A stretch of DNA of 29,107 nucleotides from an uncultured Oscillospiraceae bacterium (GTDB taxonomy: Bacteria; Bacillota; Clostridia; Oscillospirales; Ruminococcaceae), in contig CAKTCT010000033.1 of assembly GCA_934539585.1 (NCBI GenBank), positions 1 through 29,107 of the forward strand, given 5' to 3'. The notes beneath the pieces were generated by a model. That model saw only the letters and a list, made by a program, of their open reading frames with translations. It was not told the origin of the DNA and ran no database searches. Numbering within the stretch: position 1 is the first letter of the stretch; every line of letters starts with the position of its first letter. The position numbers and the translations under genes are program-made. Below are positions 23,592-29,107 of the stretch, in pieces.

Positions 23592-23918
23592 TTACTGGGC
23601 GGCCAGCTGGGCGTCCCGGGCCTTGTCCAGCTTGACGTTGCGGAAGTAAAGGGACACGTCGATGGAAATCTCAATGAAGTTGAGAACGTAGAAGAACCAG
23701 CTCAGGTAGAACAGAAAGCCTTCCGACTGGCCGTTGGCCACGGCGTTGGAGAACAGGATCACCTTCCGGGCGATGCCGAAGATGTAGCCGATGAGGAGGA
23801 AAATCTCGAAAAAGAGACTCTTGCCCTTGGCCGTCCGGGACGTCCAGGATTTGCGGATGGAGATCGGCCAGGAAAGGCCGAAGCAGAGGATCATCAGCGC
23901 TTCAAGTAAATCAGTCAT
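23592..23918 (-). CDS. Small membrane protein, PQ-loop/SemiSWEET-like
   Basis: 108-residue membrane protein with three hydrophobic segments (about 4-20, 34-52 and 68-92). The stretch GLSWPISIRKSWTSRTAKGKSLFFE resembles the first helix and loop of PQ-loop/SemiSWEET proteins, where a helix proline and a loop with T/K-x-S are typical. SemiSWEETs dimerise to carry sugars, but no transport role has been shown for this one, and similarity is judged by eye. It lies between frdA and rex with short gaps (25 and 18 bases), so it belongs to the redox operon. It is the only membrane protein there and could be a small transporter for the operon's substrate or a membrane docking factor. It does not have the haem-ligand histidines of an FrdC anchor. 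Confidence 0.7.
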   Translation of the reverse strand: MTDLLEALMILCFGLSWPISIRKSWTSRTAKGKSLFFEIFLLIGYIFGIARKVILFSNAVANGQSEGFLFYLSWFFYVLNFIEISIDVSLYFRNVKLDKARDAQLAAQ

Positions 23919-23943
23919 GTTGTCTCCTTAAATCACTCGTCGT

Positions 23944-25539
23944 TTATTTCTTGCGGGCGTAGTTGGGCAGCAGCTTGGGCGAAACGATATCGCTGTGGAT
24001 GCCGGCAGCCTCGGCTTCCGCCTCAAAGCGGTTCACATGGTCGAGGGTCAGCTTGCCTGTCTTCACGGACTTGCTCTTCTCGCCGGCGTTGCGGCCTGCG
24101 CTGCGTCCGAAGACGATGATATCAAGCAGAGAGTTGCCCATCAGACGGTTCCGGCCATGGATGCCCCCGACGGCCTCACCGGCCACAAAGAGGTTCTCCA
24201 CACCGGTCATGTTGTCGGCGGAGATGTCCAGGCCGCCGTTCTGGTAGTGGAGGGTGGGGTAGACCAGGATGGGCTCCTTCCGGATGTCGATGCCGTATTT
24301 GCCGAACATCCGCAGCATGGCGGGGATGCGCTTCTCGATGGTGCCCTCGCCGTTTTTCAGCTCGATCATAGGAGTGTCCAGCCACACGCCGACGCCGCCG
24401 GGGGTGTGGACGCCCTTGCCGTTGGTGGAGCACTCCCGGATGATGGAGGCAGCGGAAACGTCACGGGTCTCCAGGGGGTGCATAAAGGCTTCGCCGTCCA
24501 CGTTGATGAGCTTCGCGCCCAGGGACCGGACCTTTTCCGTGACCAGCGCGCCGAAAATCTGCTCGGGGTAAGCCGCGCCGGTGGGATGGTACTGGAGGGT
24601 GTCGGCGTACAGGAGCTTGGCCCCCGCCCGGTAGCCCAGAACCAGACCGTCGGCAGTAGCGCCGTAGTGGTTGGAGGTGGGGAAGCCCTGGTAATGGAGC
24701 CGTCCCGCGCCGCCGGTGGCGATGATAACGGTCTTGGCCCTGGCAATGAGGATTTCCTTGGTCTCCATGTTCATGAGGACCGCGCCGGCGGCCTTGCCTT
24801 CGTCGTCCAGGATCAGCTCGATGGCGGCGGTAAAGTCCACCACGGGGATGCCCCGGTTCAGGACCTCGTCCCGGAGGGTCCGCATGATCTCCGCACCGGA
24901 GTAGTCCTTGGCTGCGTGCATCCGCTTCCGGGAGGTGCCGCCGCCGTGGGTGGTGATCATGGTGCCGTCTTTATCCTTGTCGAACTCCACGCCCAGGTCG
25001 TTGAGCCACTGGATGGCCTCGGGAGCCTCCGTGACCAGCCGGTAGAGCAGCTCGGGCTTCGCGGCAAAGTGGCCGCCGCCGAAGGCGTCCAGATAATGGA
25101 TGGCGGGGGAGTCGTTGGGCTTGTCGGCGGCCTGGATGCCGCCCTCTGCCATCATGGTGTTGGCGTCGCCCAGGCGGAGCTTGGTGACGATCATGGCCTT
25201 GGCACCGGCGTTGTCGGCCTCGATGGCCGCGGAAGCGCCTGCTCCGCCGCCGCCGATGATGAGGACATCGGTGTCATAGTCGGGATTTTCCAGGTCGATG
25301 TCCGCGGGGTTCACCCGGGATTTGCCCTGGAGCAGAGCGGCCAGCTCCGTGGGGACCTTTTCGCCCTTGTTGGGGCCGATCTGCAGGACGGCGAACTCTC
25401 CCTCTTTGTAATCGGGGTGGTAGGTTTTCAGGAGGCTGTCCTTTTCCTCAGCGGTCATCCGGCGGGGCTCAAACGCGGCGTTTTCCGCCCGGGCGGCCTC
25501 CACCTTCTTCATGGATTCCAGCATTTCGTTGGTGTACAT
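23944..25539 (-). CDS. frdA: Fumarate reductase/succinate dehydrogenase-type flavoprotein
   Basis: 531-residue FAD enzyme of the FrdA/SdhA/aspartate-oxidase superfamily. An unusual N-terminal extension (1-88) precedes the FAD loop VLIIGGGGAGASAA. Catalytic motifs are present: QYHPTG (Q316, H318), TEKVR with R338 matching the TEGxRGEGG arginine, RDVSAAS, HYQNGG (H431) and HGRNRLMGNSLLD (R465). At the covalent-FAD position, where SdhA/FrdA has SHT before AxGG, this protein reads DANTMMAEGG, so the histidine is Ala126 and FAD should be bound noncovalently. NadB (aspartate oxidase) shares that feature, but the FrdB-like partner next door argues for a reductase complex. The ribosome site is AAGGAGGG. 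The acceptor could be fumarate or a related enoate; sequence alone does not decide. Confidence 0.88.
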   Translation of the reverse strand: MYTNEMLESMKKVEAARAENAAFEPRRMTAEEKDSLLKTYHPDYKEGEFAVLQIGPNKGEKVPTELAALLQGKSRVNPADIDLENPDYDTDVLIIGGGGAGASAAIEADNAGAKAMIVTKLRLGDANTMMAEGGIQAADKPNDSPAIHYLDAFGGGHFAAKPELLYRLVTEAPEAIQWLNDLGVEFDKDKDGTMITTHGGGTSRKRMHAAKDYSGAEIMRTLRDEVLNRGIPVVDFTAAIELILDDEGKAAGAVLMNMETKEILIARAKTVIIATGGAGRLHYQGFPTSNHYGATADGLVLGYRAGAKLLYADTLQYHPTGAAYPEQIFGALVTEKVRSLGAKLINVDGEAFMHPLETRDVSAASIIRECSTNGKGVHTPGGVGVWLDTPMIELKNGEGTIEKRIPAMLRMFGKYGIDIRKEPILVYPTLHYQNGGLDISADNMTGVENLFVAGEAVGGIHGRNRLMGNSLLDIIVFGRSAGRNAGEKSKSVKTGKLTLDHVNRFEAEAEAAGIHSDIVSPKLLPNYARKK

Positions 25540-25552
25540 TCCGGTTCCCTCC

Positions 25553-26227
25553 TTACTTCTCGATTTCCCGGTGGTTGTAGAGCTCCTGCATTTCCTCGAT
25601 GGGCTTCTGCATCAGGTTTTCCAGTAGCTCGTTGAAGTCGCCGTCCTTGATCTCCTTGACGCGGTCCTCCAGATGCTGGGATTTGGGAGCCAGATACTTG
25701 CCGTTCAGGCGGCGGGCCAGCATGGCCACCTGGGGATGGGAGATGCCGGCGGGGCACCGGGAGGAACAGACGCCGCACATGACGCAGTCGAAGGATTCCT
25801 CGGCGCACTTCTCATATTCGCCCCGCTGGGCGTAGGCGATGTACTGCATGACGTTGAGGCCCTGGGTGCAGCTCTTGGTGCAGGCGTTGCAGCCGATGCA
25901 GGAGTAGATTTCCGGGTACAGCTGCATCATGATCTGCTCGGTGGGCTTCACCTTTTCGATGTCGTAGACCTGTTTCACCAGGGGGAAGAAGGGCAGGGTC
26001 GCCACATACATGTTGTCCTGAACCTGGGTCTGGCAGGCCAGGCAGACCTTCAGCTCCCGGTCGCCCTTGATGCGGTAGATGGTGGCGCAGGCGCCGCAGA
26101 AGCCGTTCCGGCAGCCGCAGCCCCGGATGAGCTGATAGCCCGCGTACTCCATGGCCTTCATAATGGTGAGGCTGGACGGGACTTCATACTTCTTGCCCAT
26201 CAGAAAGACATTTACCATTTGTTCCAT
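25553..26227 (-). CDS. frdB: FrdB-like iron-sulfur subunit (soluble type)
   Basis: 224-residue electron-transfer subunit, with an N-terminal 2Fe-2S domain and a C-terminal dicluster domain. The 2Fe-2S ligands are C39-x4-C44-x2-C47 and C62 (RNGFCGACATI, LKVCLAC). The dicluster ligands are C110/C113/C116/C120 and C148/C151/C154/C158, both CxxCxxCxxxC, so two 4Fe-4S clusters are expected. Canonical FrdB/SdhB has one 4Fe-4S and one 3Fe-4S cluster beside the quinone site, so quinone chemistry is not indicated. It lacks the CCG domain of methanogen TfrB. It lies 22 bases after the NAD/FAD gene and 13 bases before frdA. The short length and missing membrane partner suggest a cytosolic complex. Confidence 0.87.
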   Translation of the reverse strand: MEQMVNVFLMGKKYEVPSSLTIMKAMEYAGYQLIRGCGCRNGFCGACATIYRIKGDRELKVCLACQTQVQDNMYVATLPFFPLVKQVYDIEKVKPTEQIMMQLYPEIYSCIGCNACTKSCTQGLNVMQYIAYAQRGEYEKCAEESFDCVMCGVCSSRCPAGISHPQVAMLARRLNGKYLAPKSQHLEDRVKEIKDGDFNELLENLMQKPIEEMQELYNHREIEK

Positions 26228-26248
26228 ATTGTAGTCCTCTCTTCCGGA

Positions 26249-27085
26249 TCAATATTCTTGAGGCAGCTCGTCGAGCTGGTCGCAGCGGAAAACCGGGCCG
26301 TCCTTGCAGACGTACTTGGCCCCGATGTTGCAGCGACCGCACTTGCCGACGCCGCATTTCATCCGCAGCTCCATGGTGGTGAAGACCTGGGTCTTGTCAA
26401 AGCCCAGTTCCTGGAGCCCGGCCAGGGTGAATTTGATCATGATTGGGGGCCCGCAGATGATGGCGGTTTTGTTGGTGTCGAAGCCCAGCTCCTTGACGTA
26501 GTTGGGAACGAAGCCCACGTGGCCGTCCCAGCCTTCCTCCTCCCGGTCGATGGTCAGGTAGACGTTGACGCCTTCCTCGTTGCACCATTCGTCCAGGATC
26601 TCCTTGTAGTCCACCAGGTCCTCTTTGCTCCGGGAGCCGTAGACGATGTCCACCTTGCCGTAGTTTTTCCGGTAGTGGCGGACGTAGTTGATCACCGAGC
26701 GGAGAGGCGCTAAGCCGATGCCGCCTGCGATGAAGAGCAGGTCCTTGCCCTTGAAGTCCGCTTCCACAGGGAAGCCGTTGCCGTAGGGCCCGCGGATGGT
26801 GATTTCCTGGCCGGGTTCCATCATGTGAAGCCAGGAGGTCAGGCAGCCGCATTTCTTGATGGAAAATTCCATGAATTCGGTGTTGGTGGGGGAGGAGGTG
26901 ATGGAGAACATCGCCTCGCCCACGCCGGGAATGGACAGCATGGCGCACTGGCCGGGGATGTGCTTGAAGCAGACCCCGCCCTCGGGAGCCGTGACCCGGA
27001 AGGTCTTGACGTCGGGGGTGTCGATGCGCACGTCCGTGACCACGCCGATGTGCGGGATCAGGGTCTCGTTTGGCAGATTACTCAT
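26249..27085 (-). CDS. NAD(P)H/FAD oxidoreductase subunit (FlxA/AsrB/HydG-like)
   Basis: 278-residue ferredoxin-NADP reductase-fold subunit that should oxidise NAD(P)H and pass electrons to iron-sulfur partners. The FAD domain (about 10-105) includes FSITSSPTN and IRGPYGNGFP; the NAD(P) domain has LLFIAGGIGLAPLRSVINYV (121-127 loop) and ICGPPIMIKFT. The C-terminal 2Fe-2S cluster is C244-x4-C249-x2-C252-x7-C260 (KCGVGKCGRCNIGAKYVC), as in PyrK, FlxA and the gamma subunits of sulfhydrogenases. It overlaps the preceding dicluster gene by 8 bases. PyrK is excluded by the iron-sulfur neighbours and absence of pyrD. The electron donor is probably NADH, in keeping with Rex, but NADPH is not excluded. 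Confidence 0.9.
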   Translation of the reverse strand: MSNLPNETLIPHIGVVTDVRIDTPDVKTFRVTAPEGGVCFKHIPGQCAMLSIPGVGEAMFSITSSPTNTEFMEFSIKKCGCLTSWLHMMEPGQEITIRGPYGNGFPVEADFKGKDLLFIAGGIGLAPLRSVINYVRHYRKNYGKVDIVYGSRSKEDLVDYKEILDEWCNEEGVNVYLTIDREEEGWDGHVGFVPNYVKELGFDTNKTAIICGPPIMIKFTLAGLQELGFDKTQVFTTMELRMKCGVGKCGRCNIGAKYVCKDGPVFRCDQLDELPQEY

Positions 27086-28106
27086 GTTCTTTCACCCCCA
27101 GGGTCTTGATTACTTTGACAATGTTCATGGAGATGGGGCATTTGGCCAGGCAGCGGCCGCAGCCCACGCAGGAGAAGATCCCCTCGTTGTTGGCGGGGTA
27201 GTAGACCAGCTTGTGCATGAACCGCTGGCGGAACCGCTCCTTCTGGGTGAGACGAGGGTTGCCGCCGGCCATTTTGGTGAAGTCGGAGTACATGCAGGAA
27301 TCCCAGCAGCGGAACCGCTGGACGCCGTGGCCGGTGTCGAAGTCCCGGATGTCGTAGCACTGGCAGGTGGGGCAGACAAAGGTGCAGGCCCCGCAGCCCA
27401 GGCAGGATTCCGAAAGCTCCGCCCACTCGGGACGGTCGAAAAGCGCCTTGGTGGCGTCGCCGCCGAAGCCCTCCAGGGAGAGGTCCTTCAGGGGCAGCTT
27501 GTCGAGAATGGCGGAAACCTCCGCCTTGTGGGCGTTGAGAGCGGCCTCGTCGCCTTCCTCGAGCAGGTCCTTGACCTGTTCGGTGAGAGCATCGCCCTTT
27601 TCGGTGAGGCTCTGCCAGTAAAGGGCGCCGCCGGAGAGCCAGCAGGAAACGTCGCCGCCGGGATTCACCGCGTCGATGCCGAAGGTGCGGCAGAAGCAGG
27701 TCTCCTCGGGCTCATTGCAGGCCAGGGTGACGATGGTCCCGGCCTGGCGGCGGGACTGGTAGTAGGAGTCCATAGGCTCCGCTAAGAACACCCGGTCCAG
27801 AATGGCAAAGCTGGCCGCGTCGCAGGCCCGGACGCCGAAGACCACGAAGGGGTCCTGGGGTTTGCGCTGGTCAATGACAGTGATGGACTTGCCCTGGACC
27901 TTGAAAGCGGCCAGGTTCTCCGTCTGGGGGAAGAAGCAGTCCTTGGCGGAACGGACGGTGTTGAGCCGGTCCAGTCGGACCTCCCCTTCGGGGGTCCATT
28001 TCCCGTACTGGGAGGTGCCGTTTTTCTCCAGGGGCAGGATCAGCTCCTCAGTGGAAGCGATCCGGGCAAAAAGCTCGCCGAGACGGTCTTTGGAAATCTG
28101 GTACAT
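27078..28106 (-). CDS. Dicluster 4Fe-4S subunit (AsrA/FlxB/hydrogenase-beta-like)
   Basis: 342-residue soluble iron-sulfur subunit. The N-terminal half (1-220) is the domain found in AsrA and in sulfhydrogenase beta subunits (FVVFGVRACDAASFAILDRVF, then ACNEPEETCFC). The C-terminal part has two 4Fe-4S motifs: C235/C238/C241/C245 (CLGCGACTFVCPTCQC) and C313/C316/C319/C323 (CVGCGRCLAKCP). Extra cysteines C248, C250, C267 and C271 lie between the clusters and could bind another centre. Together with the following NAD/FAD gene it forms the AsrAB/HydBG-type pair. The stop of the preceding gene and its ATG overlap (TAATG). No AsrC sulfite reductase or NiFe hydrogenase subunit is nearby, so sulfite reduction or hydrogen uptake is not supported here. 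Confidence 0.87.
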   Translation of the reverse strand: MYQISKDRLGELFARIASTEELILPLEKNGTSQYGKWTPEGEVRLDRLNTVRSAKDCFFPQTENLAAFKVQGKSITVIDQRKPQDPFVVFGVRACDAASFAILDRVFLAEPMDSYYQSRRQAGTIVTLACNEPEETCFCRTFGIDAVNPGGDVSCWLSGGALYWQSLTEKGDALTEQVKDLLEEGDEAALNAHKAEVSAILDKLPLKDLSLEGFGGDATKALFDRPEWAELSESCLGCGACTFVCPTCQCYDIRDFDTGHGVQRFRCWDSCMYSDFTKMAGGNPRLTQKERFRQRFMHKLVYYPANNEGIFSCVGCGRCLAKCPISMNIVKVIKTLGVKEHE

Positions 28107-29092
28107 TAGTGATCGCCTCCCCTGGTCATGACAATGCTGGGCTCTACGTCGCCGGTGGTGTAGTCGGTCAGGGGCCCACGGGAGGTGGTGTCCTCACCGG
28201 CCTGATACTCGCCGTAGAACTCGTTGATGTCCTTGATGAATTTCCGGTTCAGAAGGTGCAGCGGAATGTGCTGGGGGCAGACCCGGGAGCACTCGCCGCA
28301 GTCGGTGCAGCGTCCCGCCACATGGAAGGCCCGGATGATGTGGAACAGGTTTTCCTCGAAGGTGTCGGCGCTGGCTTTGCTGGCCACGCCGGAAGCGTCG
28401 TTATCAAACACGCACTTCAGGCAGGAGCAGGCGGGACAGACGTTGCGGCAGGCGTTGCAGCGGATGCAGCGGGAAAGCTCGCCCCGCCAGAACTCGAACC
28501 GCTCGTCGGGGGTCATCATTTCCAGCTTCGCCACCATGGCGAACCGGTCCTTGGGGGCTTCCGGCATAGGCTCGCCGGTAGTTGCCTCGTCATCGGCGAC
28601 CATAAACGCCTTGCCCTTGCAGCAGAGACATTTCTCCAGGAGAACGTCGTTTAACTTGCAGGTCTTGTCGCCGTAAATGGTGTGGACCAGCAGCTCGTCG
28701 CCGGGGAGCTCCTCAATGGACTGGATGCCCTTGATGCCCAGGTCCCGGATTTTGTTGATGTCCGCCTTGCCCCGGCACTCCACGCCCAGGACGTAGACCT
28801 TGTCCCGGTCGATGCGGTGCTCCTTGATCAGCTGATTGAAGCTGTACGTATCGCAGGGCTTCAGGAGAGCCAGAACCTTGCCCTCTTTCTTGCACTCGCC
28901 GATGAGGTACTTGCTCAGGTTTGCTCCGCAGAAGCTGTCGTAGCGGAGGTCGGAAAGGGTCTCCGCCGTAAAGGTGCCGGGAGTGGGATCGTAGAAGAAC
29001 TCGCCGTCCTTCCAGCCGATGACCCGGTCCACGGTGCCGTCCGCAAGGAGTTTCCCGGCTTTGTCTTTGATTATTTCAACAATTCTTTGCAT
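28106..29092 (-). CDS. Dicluster 4Fe-4S protein with FrhB/Flx-like N-terminus
   Basis: 328-residue soluble protein. The N-terminal region (about 40-165) contains SFCGANLSKYLIGECKKEGKV, LLKPCDTYSFNQLIKEH and VLGVECRG, resembling the FrhB-type or FlxC-like scaffold; I am not certain which. KCLCCKG (C155, C157, C158) is an extra cysteine cluster. Two 4Fe-4S motifs follow: C209/C212/C215/C219 (CIRCNACRNVCP, with a further CSCLKC) and C262/C265/C268/C272 (CTDCGECSRVCP). The C-terminus (about 295-328) is a short polar tail. A GGAGG site lies close before the ATG. This gene is nearest the right edge; the promoter and any further genes of the operon (such as HdrABC or MvhD-like) would be beyond it. 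Confidence 0.83.
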   Translation of the reverse strand: MQRIVEIIKDKAGKLLADGTVDRVIGWKDGEFFYDPTPGTFTAETLSDLRYDSFCGANLSKYLIGECKKEGKVLALLKPCDTYSFNQLIKEHRIDRDKVYVLGVECRGKADINKIRDLGIKGIQSIEELPGDELLVHTIYGDKTCKLNDVLLEKCLCCKGKAFMVADDEATTGEPMPEAPKDRFAMVAKLEMMTPDERFEFWRGELSRCIRCNACRNVCPACSCLKCVFDNDASGVASKASADTFEENLFHIIRAFHVAGRCTDCGECSRVCPQHIPLHLLNRKFIKDINEFYGEYQAGEDTTSRGPLTDYTTGDVEPSIVMTRGGDH

Positions 29093-29107
29093 CTGAGATC
29101 CTCCAGC

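Noticed and set aside
23995..25635. 546-residue open frame antisense to frdA
   Set aside because: frdA has all fumarate-site motifs and a strong ribosome site; the antisense frame has neither.
26249..28106. Anaerobic sulfite reductase AsrABC or NiFe sulfhydrogenase
   Set aside because: The two genes resemble AsrA/AsrB, but neither the sirohaem subunit AsrC nor hydrogenase large/small subunits are present, and the neighbours are FrdAB-like.

Overview
Organism: the window looks like a chromosomal segment of an anaerobic, GC-rich Clostridia, probably Oscillospiraceae (Flavonifractor/Lawsonibacter/Oscillibacter-like). This is an inference from a tRNA-Thr T-box leader, sigma-A promoters with extended -10 elements, a ywiB-type (DUF1934) gene beside argS, a Rex regulator, an oxygen-independent redox operon rich in iron-sulfur proteins, and hairpin-rich intergenic repeats of a kind I associate with this family. 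No rRNA, tRNA, CRISPR array, IS transposase or phage gene was seen. Layout, left to right: 1-937 holds no convincing gene. It is a strongly G-biased stretch made of three degenerate tandem units. 938-3215 is a promoter, T-box leader and thrS. 3282-5443 (minus) is a rhaB-type kinase and a class II (FucA-type) aldolase, with a divergent DeoR regulator at 5622-6350; together they form a deoxysugar (L-rhamnose/L-fucose) catabolic island lacking isomerase and transporter. 6396-10578 is a promoter followed by ddl, murI, DUF1934 and argS, a compact wall-precursor and translation operon. 10579-11215 is non-coding and holds a run of perfect hairpins, including a 465-bp element with inverted arms. 11216-13547 carries ychF and an LCP-family wall-polymer ligase. 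13612-15731 (minus) carries a Gfo/Idh/MocA oxidoreductase overlapping a DUF3048 lipoprotein gene. 15835-21452 encodes a TetR regulator, a DUF308/HdeD-like membrane protein, an MMPL/RND transporter and a secreted heptad-repeat protein, a likely envelope export or stress module. 21526-22623 carries a CarD-family regulator and a small lipoprotein. 22676-29092 (minus) is an eight-gene redox operon that continues past the right edge. In transcription order it encodes two dicluster 4Fe-4S proteins flanking the position of an NAD/FAD reductase (order: 4Fe-4S, 4Fe-4S, NAD/FAD), a soluble FrdB-like protein, an FrdA-like flavoprotein, a small PQ-loop-like membrane protein, Rex and a thioredoxin-fold 2Fe-2S protein. 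How the genes work together: most of the window is housekeeping (aminoacyl-tRNA synthesis, D-amino acid and wall synthesis, YchF). The most interesting part is the right-hand redox operon. It appears to couple an Flx/AsrAB-like NADH-oxidising module to a quinone-independent fumarate reductase-type enzyme with no membrane anchor, under a built-in NADH/NAD+ sensor. The physiological acceptor and whether electron bifurcation is involved cannot be settled from the sequence. Convergent gene pairs (thrS/rhaB, LCP/DUF3048, lipoprotein/2Fe-2S gene) are each separated by one hairpin that can serve both directions.
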